Part shown: piece after piece, positions 1-7,836 of the stretch | How the letters are laid out: each line of letters starts with the position of its first letter | How positions within the stretch are numbered: position 1 is the first letter of the stretch | Assembly (NCBI GenBank): GCA_017623675.1 | Contig: JAGAOO010000036.1 | Coordinates: forward strand, 1-64,000 | DNA length: 64,000 bases | Direction: 5' to 3' | Origin: Lachnospiraceae bacterium | GTDB taxonomy: Bacteria > Bacillota > Clostridia > Lachnospirales > Lachnospiraceae | The notes under the pieces: model-generated | What the model was told of the DNA's origin: nothing | The model's input: only the letters and a program-made list of their open reading frames with translations | Database searches by the model: none | Translations under genes and position numbers: made by a program

Positions 1-35
1 ACCTTAAAAGCACGTTGGTGCTTAGGTGCGGTATT

Positions 36-120
36 GTCGCACCTTATGCACCATTACGTGCTGACCGGAGCGCAAGCGTGTCTGCGGTAACTATCTGTCA
101 TCAGAAACCGATAAGGCGAC
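36..120. other. Intergenic multi-hairpin element downstream of leuS
   Basis: Positions 36-47 pair with 111-120 (GTCG..CCTTAT with ATAAGGCGAC, two-base bulge), closing a domain that contains GCAC/GTGC (48-51 with 58-61), ACCG/CGGT and a small CTG/CAG hairpin. A competing hairpin pairs 24-30 with 38-44, and another pairs 8-13 with 18-23. No T-loop consensus is present, so this is not a tRNA. It lies beyond the leuS stop and no classical terminator with a T-run was seen. Function unknown; the window edge hides the left context. Confidence 0.4.
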
Positions 121-153
121 TAAACCAACAAACCTTAATTTTACTACTACAAC

Positions 154-2580
154 TTATTTTTGAACAATATTTACAATCTTGCCCGGTACATATATTTCTT
201 TCACAATTGTGCCTGTAATCTTGTCTGCAACGGCATCCTTTGCTTTTGCCAGAATTGCATCCTTTGCTTCTTCAACACCAATCAAAATGGTAGCACGTGT
301 CTTTCCGTTAATCTGTACCGGAATCTCGATTTCGTCATCCTTCATCATTTCTTCGTCATAGGTTGGCCATGGCTGATGGAATACCGAATACTCTCCTCCA
401 AGTTCTTCCCACAACTCTTCACCAATGTGTGGTGCAAATGGTGCAATCATAAGAACCGCTGCCTTCAGGGTTTCTTTATCCACACCGGTAGTCTTTGTTA
501 ATTCTACGAACTTGTTGTTATATTCCATAAAAGCACTGACAACCGTATTCAAGCTAAACTGCTCAAATCTTGTAGTAACATCTTTAATCATTCTGTGTCG
601 CAGTTTAACCAGTTCCTTGGTTTCCGCTACATCCTTGTCCTTATTGGTCATAACCATGTTATAAAAACGGTTAATAAACCGATACACTCCATCAATACCA
701 CTGTCATCCCAGATAGAATCCAACTCTGGCGGTCCAATGAAAAGTTCGTATAACCGTAAAGAATCACAGCCGTAGTCCCGAACCATATCATCCGGAGATA
801 CAATATTTCCCAAAGATTTACTCATCTTGGTAGCAGCTCCGGTTTCCCGGTCACGTCCACAAACCATACCCTGATTAAACAGCTTTTGGAATGGCTCATC
901 AAAATCCACTACTCCGATATCATGAAGGAATTTCGTATAGAACCGTGCATACAACAAATGCAATACTGCATGCTCTACACCACCGATATACATGTCAACC
1001 GGCAAATACTTATCTGCCTTTTCCCGGCTGACTAATTCCTTATCATTCTTTGCATCTACATACCGCAGAAAATACCAAGATGAACCAGCCCATTGCGGCA
1101 TGGTATTGGTTTCTCTCTTCGCCGGCTTTCCACAGCAAGGGCATGTCGTATTTACCCATTCTGTAATATCTGCCAAAGGAGACTCTCCGGTTCCTGTTGG
1201 CTGATAGCTTTCAACATCCGGTAATAATAATGGCAACTGGTCTTCCGGTACCGGTACTGCTCCACAATCCGGGCAGTGTATGATAGGAATTGGTTCTCCC
1301 CAATATCTCTGACGGGAGAATACCCAATCACGCAACTTATAATTCGTAGTCTTCTTACCAAAGCCCATCTTCTCAATCATAGCAGGAGCTTCTTTCTTCA
1401 ATACAGCCGATTCCATGCCATTCCATTCACCGGAATTAATCATGGTGCCGGATGCTTCTGTATAAGCCTCGGTCATATTCTCAATTTCTTTTCCATCCTT
1501 AGCAATAACCTGAATAATTGGAAGATCGAATTTCTTTGCAAATGCAAAATCACGGTCATCATGTGCAGGTACACACATAATGGCTCCGGTACCATAATCT
1601 GCCAATACATAATCTGATAACCAAATTGGCACCTTTGCACCATTTAACGGATTAATGGCATAACTGCCAGTGAAAACACCTGTCTTCTCTTTATCCTGCA
1701 TACGGTCAACATTGGACTTCATAGAAGCATCATAAATATACTTCTCAACTGCTGCTTTGGTTTCCTCTGTTGCCAAGCCGGCTGCCAGCTTATGTTCCGG
1801 TGCCAGTACCATAAATGTTGCACCATATAAAGTATCCGGTCTGGTGGTATATACCGTAATTGCATCGTCTCTTCCATCAATCTTGAAATCCACTTCTGCA
1901 CCATAAGAACGACCAATCCAGTCAGACTGCATTTTCTTAACCTTCTCCGGCCAATCCAAGGTGTCCAAATCCTCTAATAAACGATCTGCATACGCAGTAA
2001 TCTTTAACATCCACTGACGCAGATTCTTCTTGGTTACTTCTGAATGGCAACGCTCACACTTTCCGTCTACAACTTCTTCATTTGCAAGACCTGTTTTACA
2101 GGAAGGACACCAGTTAATTGGCATTTCCTTCTCATAAGCCAAGCCCTTCTTGAACATTTGTACAAAAATCCACTGCGTCCATTTATAATAATTAGGGTCT
2201 GTGGTGTTCACTTCTCTGTCCCAATCATAAATAGCTGCTATTTCATTAATCTGTCGCTTAATATTCTTAATGTTCTCCGCAGTTGAAATACTTGGATGTA
2301 CTCCATTCTTAATTGCATAGTTTTCAGCCGGAAGACCAAAGGCATCCCATCCCATCGGATGAATCAGGTAATATCCCTGCATCATCTTATAACGGCTCCA
2401 TGCATCACTGATAACATAACCTCTCCAGTGACCTACATGTAAACCATTTCCTGATGGATATGGGAACATATCCAGACAGTAATACTTTGGCTTCTTACCG
2501 TCATCAACATTAATCGGATGTTCTTCCCAACCCTTTTTCCATTTGTTTTCAATTGCTCTGTGATTATAAGCGATAGCCAT
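154..2580 (-). CDS. leuS: Leucyl-tRNA synthetase
   Basis: Cytoplasmic class I synthetase that charges tRNA-Leu with leucine. The product is 808 aa, the usual bacterial size. The HIGH motif appears as HVGH near residue 50 within PYPSGNGLHVGHWRGY, and the KMSKS loop as ATKMSKSLGN in the C-terminal half. The CP1 editing domain (GTGAIMCVPAHDDRDF) and zinc-type Cys pairs (CPSC..CERC, CPDC..CPCC) are visible. The start was placed at 2580 because GGAGG lies 8 bases upstream on the minus strand; an ATG six codons earlier overlaps that site. A structured leader lies between it and the upstream gene. Family assignment is certain. Confidence 0.98.
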   Translation of the reverse strand: MAIAYNHRAIENKWKKGWEEHPINVDDGKKPKYYCLDMFPYPSGNGLHVGHWRGYVISDAWSRYKMMQGYYLIHPMGWDAFGLPAENYAIKNGVHPSISTAENIKNIKRQINEIAAIYDWDREVNTTDPNYYKWTQWIFVQMFKKGLAYEKEMPINWCPSCKTGLANEEVVDGKCERCHSEVTKKNLRQWMLKITAYADRLLEDLDTLDWPEKVKKMQSDWIGRSYGAEVDFKIDGRDDAITVYTTRPDTLYGATFMVLAPEHKLAAGLATEETKAAVEKYIYDASMKSNVDRMQDKEKTGVFTGSYAINPLNGAKVPIWLSDYVLADYGTGAIMCVPAHDDRDFAFAKKFDLPIIQVIAKDGKEIENMTEAYTEASGTMINSGEWNGMESAVLKKEAPAMIEKMGFGKKTTNYKLRDWVFSRQRYWGEPIPIIHCPDCGAVPVPEDQLPLLLPDVESYQPTGTGESPLADITEWVNTTCPCCGKPAKRETNTMPQWAGSSWYFLRYVDAKNDKELVSREKADKYLPVDMYIGGVEHAVLHLLYARFYTKFLHDIGVVDFDEPFQKLFNQGMVCGRDRETGAATKMSKSLGNIVSPDDMVRDYGCDSLRLYELFIGPPELDSIWDDSGIDGVYRFINRFYNMVMTNKDKDVAETKELVKLRHRMIKDVTTRFEQFSLNTVVSAFMEYNNKFVELTKTTGVDKETLKAAVLMIAPFAPHIGEELWEELGGEYSVFHQPWPTYDEEMMKDDEIEIPVQINGKTRATILIGVEEAKDAILAKAKDAVADKITGTIVKEIYVPGKIVNIVQK

Positions 2581-2640
2581 ATTTCTATCCTCCTGCATTG
2601 CTTGGCATGCGGTATCACCGCAGGTGACGGAGTCCTGATG
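2581..2640 (-). promoter_or_regulatory. Structured leader of leuS (candidate cis-regulatory RNA)
   Basis: On the minus strand the leader holds GGCA..TGCC closing a small domain whose main arm is TGCGGT-gat-ACCGCA. The segment CACCTGC (2620-2626) is complementary to GCAGG, which overlaps the leuS Shine-Dalgarno at 2589-2596, so an alternative fold would hide the ribosome binding site. It is too short (under 100 bases to the upstream stop) for a complete T-box. Known riboswitch class not recognised; regulation is inferred only from the pairing. Confidence 0.35.
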
Positions 2641-2677
2641 CCGTTATTTTCATATTTGACTTTACACTATCATTGAT

Positions 2678-3298
2678 TTAAAAATCGTCCTCATAATCAT
2701 CGTACATTCCATTCGCATAATCATTCAACAGATTGCGATTATTCTGACGCTTAACCTTCTGCTGTGGACGAGTACTTTCTGTTTTATTTCGTTTCGATTC
2801 TTTTTTCTTAATGGTCTTCTGTTCCCGTTCTAACCGTTTAATGGTTTCGAACTTATCCGGTTGCGGTTCCTTCGGTTTATCCACAGCCTTCGGCTTTGCA
2901 GAACGAAATACCTTTTTTCCATCATCTTCATCTTTATCTTTTGCGAAGCTATTATATCCTCCGCCGTATGAATTTCGATTATCTTTTGGCTTATAGCCGC
3001 CTCCCCGATTATCTTTTGGCTTGTATTCTCCTTTGGATGCCTGAACACCCTCACCTTTTCCTTCATTTGTACGGAAACCGCGATTATCTTTTCTACGATA
3101 TTCCCCATTATTCTGATTGTCTCTCTGTCTGTAATCGCCGCTTTTTCCACCTCGATGCTCGCCATTTCCACGGCTGCCTTCGTTTCCTCGGCTATCTCTT
3201 GCCCGATATTCGCGGATATTGTTATTTTCGCCTTCTTTTGAGAACTTTCCCTCTGTTTCTTTTCTTTCGTGACCGTTGTAAAACCCTTGCGTTGCCAC
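2678..3298 (-). CDS. Low-complexity Arg/Asn/Gly/Lys-rich basic protein
   Basis: The 206-aa product has no fold I recognise. Residues 1-120 are dominated by R, N, G, E and K with repeated units such as EYKPKDNRGG and GGYKPKDNR, resembling RG/RGG-type disordered RNA-binding tails. A basic, coiled-coil-like stretch (FETIKRLEREQKTIKKKESKRNK) follows, and the end is acidic (YDDYEDDF). The start is GTG at 3298, with AGGAG seven bases upstream. A promoter (TTGACT-N16-TAAAAT, 3365-3392) precedes it and leuS follows 97 bases downstream on the same strand. An RNA-related role is inferred from composition and context only. Confidence 0.7.
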   Translation of the reverse strand: MATQGFYNGHERKETEGKFSKEGENNNIREYRARDSRGNEGSRGNGEHRGGKSGDYRQRDNQNNGEYRRKDNRGFRTNEGKGEGVQASKGEYKPKDNRGGGYKPKDNRNSYGGGYNSFAKDKDEDDGKKVFRSAKPKAVDKPKEPQPDKFETIKRLEREQKTIKKKESKRNKTESTRPQQKVKRQNNRNLLNDYANGMYDDYEDDF

Positions 3299-3364
3299 CT
3301 TGTTTCTCCTCTCGTTTTCCTATGTAACTTACGGAAGCCAGATTCCTTCCCTTCCACTATTACC

Positions 3365-3392
3365 ATTTTAGACAAAAAAGCTATAAAGTCAA
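3365..3392 (-). promoter_or_regulatory. Sigma-A promoter of the low-complexity gene (and possibly leuS)
   Basis: Minus-strand TTGACT at 3392-3387, 16-base spacer, TAAAAT at 3370-3365. It lies 67 bases before the GTG start and diverges from the promoter of the DUF1292 gene. Confidence 0.6.
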
Positions 3393-3412
3393 GCAAAATA
3401 TCGCTGTTAGTG

Positions 3413-3441
3413 TTGCCTTTACTAAGGCTTTTTAGTATATT
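3413..3441 (+). promoter_or_regulatory. Sigma-A promoter of the DUF1292 gene
   Basis: TTGCCT at 3413-3418, 17-base spacer, TATATT at 3436-3441, about 70 bases before the chosen ATG. Confidence 0.5.
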
Positions 3442-3512
3442 ATTAGATAGAATCCATATAAATGGCAATTCAAAATCGTTCCATCGGAACAGAAAGGAAA
3501 TATGGAAGCATT

Positions 3513-3839
3513 ATGAACAACAATCAAAATAATAACGATGCAAAAATATTCTTAGATGAAGAAATGGAAGATACCATAACTCTGGTATTTGAGGACACCC
3601 AGGTAGAATGTGGAATTATTGCCAGCTTTCCTGTAGGCGACAAGGATTATGTGGCACTTCTCCCGTTAGAAGAGGTGGAAGGCTTATCCGAGGATGAAAT
3701 TCTGCTTTATGGCTATACACGTAAAGGAGAGGACTTCGAACTGATTGAAATTCAGGATGACGATGAATTTGATATGGTTGCAGATGCCTTTGATGAAATG
3801 CTGGACGAGGCGGCATTTAATGAAATGGAGGAGAACTAA
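3513..3839 (+). CDS. DUF1292 family acidic protein
   Basis: The 108-aa product is very acidic and matches the DUF1292 (YrzB-like) family: a short beta-rich module (ITLVFEDTQVECGIIASFPVGDKDYVALLPLEE) followed by an acidic helix (DEFDMVADAFDEMLDEAAFNEMEEN). Function is unknown in the family. I chose the ATG at 3513 (MNNNQ), just after GGAAG; the longer frame from 3462 lacks a ribosome binding site. In many Firmicutes this gene sits beside ireB-ruvX, but here it stands alone. Its last codons and stop form one side and the loop of a terminator shared with the convergent kinase gene. Confidence 0.85.
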   Translation: MNNNQNNNDAKIFLDEEMEDTITLVFEDTQVECGIIASFPVGDKDYVALLPLEEVEGLSEDEILLYGYTRKGEDFELIEIQDDDEFDMVADAFDEMLDEAAFNEMEEN

Positions 3840-3849
3840 GTTCTCCTCC
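3827..3849. terminator. Bidirectional terminator with the DUF1292 stop codon as loop
   Basis: GGAGGAGAAC (3827-3836), loop taa (3837-3839, the stop codon itself) and GTTCTCCTCC (3840-3849) form a perfect 10-bp stem. It is followed by cgttttatt on the plus strand; on the minus strand the hairpin is followed by a less regular T-rich stretch. Confidence 0.75.
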
Positions 3850-3857
3850 TCGTTTTA

Positions 3858-5192
3858 TTATATTCCCGGAAAGCGAATGATAATGGTGGTTCCAACACCA
3901 ATTTCACTCTCCAACTTCATTTCCGCCTGATGCTGACTGACAATATGTTTTACAATTGCAAGTCCCAAACCGGTTCCACCTGTAGATTTTGAACGACTCT
4001 TATCCACACGATAAAAACGTTCAAAGATTCGTGTCTGATGTTCTTCCGGAATTCCGATACCGGTATCCTTCACCATTAATTCCACCTGCAAATCATCTGA
4101 CTCCCGAACAGATACCCATACGGTTCCACCCGGATTGTTGTATCGAATTGCATTATCGCATAGGTTATAAATCAATTCCTCCAACATTTGCCTGTTGCCA
4201 TGTACCTGACAGGAAGCTCCTTCCATGGTCATTCGAACCTGATGTTTCTCTGCATTTAAGGTCAGCATATTGACACAATTCTCTGCAATATTATATAAAT
4301 CAACAGTTTCAAAAGATAGCATTGTATCCTTTTCAGAATCATCCAGTTCCGACAAACGCAGGATATCATTAATCAAAGTTAATAACCGTTGTGCATTTTT
4401 GTGGATTTCCCCTGCAAACCGCTGCACATCCCCGGAAGATGCCATCCCATTTTCAATTAATTCCGAATAACCGGAAATAGATGTTAAAGGAGTTTTTAAC
4501 TCATGAGATACATTAGCAGTGAATTCCTGACGGATTTTAGCACTTTTCAAAATATCATCATGCTGTCGCTGAATCGTATTTAAAAATGGCATTAATTCTT
4601 TGTAGGTAGATACTGTCTCTACATGATCCAGATTATTCGCTAAGGTTTCAATTGGTTTTACAATACTGCTGGTCAGTAAACCGGAAAAAAGAATACTACT
4701 GATAATCAAAATACCGGCAATCAATGCAATAAAAGGGAATGCCTGACCCAGAATACTCCAGATACTTCCGGTTTCCTTTGACACACGTAATATCTTATCA
4801 TTGTCAACTGCAAATGCATAATAAAAGGTACTTTTATCTAAAGTATCAGAACGTCGAACAGTCACACCCTCACCCGATTGCAATGCCTCCTGTACCTCCG
4901 GTCTTTCACTATGGTTGTCCATTTCTTCAATGTTGACTTCATTATCAAATAATACTTCCCCGTCTTTTTGAATCACCGTAATACGGATTCGGTCCTCCTT
5001 TGCGGTATGAATAATATCCGAATCATATGCTTCCTCTACAATCGGAGTTTTCAATAAGTGGGCATAATTCTTCAGATTATCCAGAACCTCTTTTCTCAAG
5101 AAGCTATAATATACACAAGTGGTAGCAATCAAAGTAAGCAAAATTGCAGAAACAGAAAGCAGGATATACAAGGTGTTAATCTTCTTCTTCAT
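3858..5192 (-). CDS. phoR: PhoR-like sensor histidine kinase
   Basis: Membrane sensor kinase, 444 aa: TM helix near residues 7-29, an extracytoplasmic domain of about 115 aa, a second TM helix (ALIAGILIISSILFSGLL), HAMP, HisKA with the phosphoacceptor His in NVSHELKTPLTS, and an ATPase domain with N-box NAIRYNN, DTGIGIPEE and GGTGLGLAIV. It phosphorylates the adjacent regulator; the stop of that gene overlaps the upstream ATG as TAATG. I prefer the ATG at 5192 because GGAG is then 8 bases away; the ATG at 5198 is too close. A role in phosphate sensing is inferred from the neighbouring Na/Pi symporter and PhoP boxes. It ends at a shared terminator. Confidence 0.85.
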   Translation of the reverse strand: MKKKINTLYILLSVSAILLTLIATTCVYYSFLRKEVLDNLKNYAHLLKTPIVEEAYDSDIIHTAKEDRIRITVIQKDGEVLFDNEVNIEEMDNHSERPEVQEALQSGEGVTVRRSDTLDKSTFYYAFAVDNDKILRVSKETGSIWSILGQAFPFIALIAGILIISSILFSGLLTSSIVKPIETLANNLDHVETVSTYKELMPFLNTIQRQHDDILKSAKIRQEFTANVSHELKTPLTSISGYSELIENGMASSGDVQRFAGEIHKNAQRLLTLINDILRLSELDDSEKDTMLSFETVDLYNIAENCVNMLTLNAEKHQVRMTMEGASCQVHGNRQMLEELIYNLCDNAIRYNNPGGTVWVSVRESDDLQVELMVKDTGIGIPEEHQTRIFERFYRVDKSRSKSTGGTGLGLAIVKHIVSQHQAEMKLESEIGVGTTIIIRFPGI

Positions 5193-5197
5193 AAGCA

Positions 5198-5869
5198 TTA
5201 CTCCATCATATATCCTACATTACGCACCGTTTTAATTCGGCTGCCGGATTCTTTTAATTTTTGTCGCAGGGTTTTTATATGCATATCCAAGGTTCTGGAC
5301 TCCCCTTCGAAATCCACACCCCAGACCCGTTCCATTATCACATCTCTTGTCATGACAATTCCTGCATTTGTCATAAGCAATTTCAATAATTCATATTCCT
5401 TAAAGGTTAATTCACATACTTGATCCTGTACGGTTACCATATGCTTTTCGCTGTCAATGCTTACTTCGCCCAGCGTTATTTGTTTCTCTTCTTCCATATC
5501 ATAGGTTCTGCGCAGGACAGCTTTGACTCTGGATATTAACTCCATCACTCCAAAAGGTTTGGTAATGTAATCATCAGCTCCCAAATCCAAACCCTTTACT
5601 TTATCAATTTCAGTTGTTTTTGCAGTCACCATAATAACCGGCACTTTTTTAACCTCCGGCATGGTGCGAAGCTTTTTTACAATTGTCAAACCATCTTCAT
5701 CCGGAAGCATAATATCCAACAGAATCAGATGCGGTACTTTGACCGCCAGTTTTTTATAGAAATCTTTTGCACATTCGAATTCCTCTACCCGATATCCACT
5801 ATTTTGCAACGCAAACCGTTGGATTTCCCGAATGTTTTGATCATCTTCTACAATATAAATCAGAGCCAT
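5198..5869 (-). CDS. phoP: PhoP/PhoB-like OmpR-family response regulator
   Basis: DNA-binding response regulator of 223 aa. The receiver domain (about 1-120) shows the acidic pair VEDD, phosphoacceptor Asp in LILLDIMLP and the conserved Lys in YITKPFG. The winged-helix domain follows (LTFKEYELLKLL, RTLDMHIKTLRQKL, VGYMME). Start ATG 5869 follows GGAGG by 7 bases. It sits 73 bases after the Na/Pi symporter and is coupled to its kinase, so the three form one operon. The upstream PhoP-box array predicts that this regulator controls its own operon. Confidence 0.88.
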   Translation of the reverse strand: MALIYIVEDDQNIREIQRFALQNSGYRVEEFECAKDFYKKLAVKVPHLILLDIMLPDEDGLTIVKKLRTMPEVKKVPVIMVTAKTTEIDKVKGLDLGADDYITKPFGVMELISRVKAVLRRTYDMEEEKQITLGEVSIDSEKHMVTVQDQVCELTFKEYELLKLLMTNAGIVMTRDVIMERVWGVDFEGESRTLDMHIKTLRQKLKESGSRIKTVRNVGYMME

Positions 5870-5942
5870 ATCCTAACCTCCTATTCTATACCGCAAGATT
5901 CGTTCCTCCAAATACTGAATCCTGCAGTTGATTGAAGGAATT

Positions 5943-7706
5943 TTACGGTAGCATATATTTTTCTGTATATTTCACTAAGGCCTCGTGATACTGTGAATCC
6001 TCACCCTTCTCCAGATGTTCCACATAATCATGAGATCCATATACATCATCCGGAATTTGAATCAGACTGATTGCAATATTGGAACAATGATCGGCTACCC
6101 GCTCATAATTCGTAGTAATATCAGATAAGGCAAAGCCCAGTTCAATGGTACACTTTCCTTTACGCAAACGTTTAATATGACGCTTTTTAATTTCATCATT
6201 CAATCCATCTACTACTTCTTCCATTGGTTCTACATCTTTTGCCAGCTGTAGATCTTCTGTCTCAAATACCCGCACTGAAGTATCTACAATCTCACGAATC
6301 AAACCGGAAAAGATAGATATCTCTTCCTGTGCCTTCTTCGAAAATTCCTGCTCCTTGGTGTACATTTCTCTGGCAGAATCACAGATATTAACAGCATGAT
6401 CTGAAATTCGTTCGAAATCTCCAATACAATGCAACAGCATAGAAATGGTATGACTATCCTGTTCCGTAAGACTCTTACTGCTTAATTTAACCAGATACTT
6501 ACCCAGCTCATCTTCATATTGATCCACTATAGATTCAATTTCACAAACCTGCTCCGCTTTATCTTTATCAAAATGCTTCAATAAATCCATAGCCTGAAAC
6601 AAGGCCTTCCGGCTCAGTTCTGCCATCTTTACTGCTACTTCTTTACAACGGGCAACTGCAATTGCCGGTGTATCTAAGAAACGAACATCCAAAGCCTGAA
6701 ACTCCGGTGCCACAACTACTGTCTCCTCTGCCTTATCCCGGATTGTCAGACAGCTCAGCTTTTCTAATCCCTTTGACAATGGTAATAAGATACATGTAGC
6801 AAAAATGTTATATACACTATGAATCACTGCAATTCCTATCGCATTTGCCGGCTGATCTAAAAAGTCAAAGTGCAGGAACATATTCAGCAAATAGAACAAG
6901 AGCAAGAATGAAGTAGTTCCAAGTATTTTTATATATAAGTGAACCACTGCAGCCCGTTTACCATTGGTACTTGCACCTACCGATGAAAGCAATGCAGTTA
7001 CACAGGTTCCGATGTTCTGACCCATAATAATCGGAATTGCCAGCCGATAATCCACAACGCCTGTAACCGACAATGCCTGTAAGATACCTACAGATGCAGA
7101 AGAACTTTGGATAATGGCAGTTAATATCAAGCCAACCAACAACGCTAAAATCGGATTCTTAAAATGAATCATAAAATTAGCAAATTCCGGCACATCAGCC
7201 AATGGCTCCACAGCTCCACTCATGGTAGACATACCAAACATCAACACGGTAAAGCCCAGCAGAATGTTTCCTACATTCTGGTATTTCTGCCTTTTTGTGA
7301 ACATTAATAGAATAACACCTATTAATGCCAAAATCGGAGTAAAGGATTCCGGTTTACATAAGGTTACAATAAGATTATCTCCTTCTAATCCTATCAAGCT
7401 TAACAACCATGATGTAATGGTAGTACCTATATTAGCACCCATAATAACACCAATGGCCTGAGACAGTTTCATAAGTCCTGAGTTAACAAAACCGACCACC
7501 ATAACTGTTGTAGCAGAAGACGATTGAATAATCGCAGTTACACCAGCTCCCAAAAGAACTGCATATATCTTATTCGATGTCAATTTCTCCAAAATCTTTT
7601 CCAGTTTACCACCGGAAGCTTTTGTCAGACCATCGCCCATAATATGCATACCAAATAAGAATAAGGCAAGTCCTCCAATCATAGTTAATACATTAAAGAT
7701 ACTCAT
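5943..7706 (-). CDS. Na+/phosphate symporter with C-terminal PhoU-like domain
   Basis: Inner-membrane sodium-dependent phosphate importer of 587 aa. The N-terminal half holds two inverted Na/Pi repeats marked by QSSSATT and QSSSASV, the family signature. The C-terminal about 230 aa is helical and PhoU-like (SRKALFQAMDLLKHFDKDKAEQ, DFERISDHAVNICDSA, NYERVADHCSNIAISL). This is the NptA/YjbB architecture. The start is ATG 7706 with AGGAG 8 bases upstream; a TTG one codon earlier is less likely. It is the first gene of the operon with the PhoP/PhoR-like pair and has a PhoP-box array 60-100 bases upstream. Confidence 0.92.
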   Translation of the reverse strand: MSIFNVLTMIGGLALFLFGMHIMGDGLTKASGGKLEKILEKLTSNKIYAVLLGAGVTAIIQSSSATTVMVVGFVNSGLMKLSQAIGVIMGANIGTTITSWLLSLIGLEGDNLIVTLCKPESFTPILALIGVILLMFTKRQKYQNVGNILLGFTVLMFGMSTMSGAVEPLADVPEFANFMIHFKNPILALLVGLILTAIIQSSSASVGILQALSVTGVVDYRLAIPIIMGQNIGTCVTALLSSVGASTNGKRAAVVHLYIKILGTTSFLLLFYLLNMFLHFDFLDQPANAIGIAVIHSVYNIFATCILLPLSKGLEKLSCLTIRDKAEETVVVAPEFQALDVRFLDTPAIAVARCKEVAVKMAELSRKALFQAMDLLKHFDKDKAEQVCEIESIVDQYEDELGKYLVKLSSKSLTEQDSHTISMLLHCIGDFERISDHAVNICDSAREMYTKEQEFSKKAQEEISIFSGLIREIVDTSVRVFETEDLQLAKDVEPMEEVVDGLNDEIKKRHIKRLRKGKCTIELGFALSDITTNYERVADHCSNIAISLIQIPDDVYGSHDYVEHLEKGEDSQYHEALVKYTEKYMLP

Positions 7707-7766
7707 CAATAAAACTCCTCTGAATATGATATTCTTAGGACTTGCAACTTCATGATATTCCCGTTT

Positions 7767-7805
7767 CGTAAAATTAACATCATGATAATGTAAAGTCCAT
7801 GTAAA
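7767..7805 (-). promoter_or_regulatory. PhoP-box array upstream of the Na/Pi symporter
   Basis: On the minus strand, hexamers TTTACA, TTTACA, ATGATG and TTTACG start at exact 11-base intervals (plus-strand blocks 7800-7805, 7789-7794, 7778-7783, 7767-7772). Two perfect and one near-perfect match to the TT(A/T)ACA-N5 direct repeat bound by Firmicutes PhoP are visible; the third is degenerate. A TATCAT at 7752-7757 could be the -10. Confidence 0.7.
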
Positions 7806-7836
7806 TTATTACATGAATTCCTATGATTTTTCAAGA

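Noticed and set aside
36..120. tRNA gene
   Set aside because: Length and cloverleaf-like pairing suggested one, but there is no GGTTCGA T-loop, no A-box and no acceptor consensus on either strand.
2581..2677. Complete T-box before leuS
   Set aside because: GGTGATACCGC resembles the T-box core, but fewer than 100 bases separate the two genes and no specifier stem or terminator is present.
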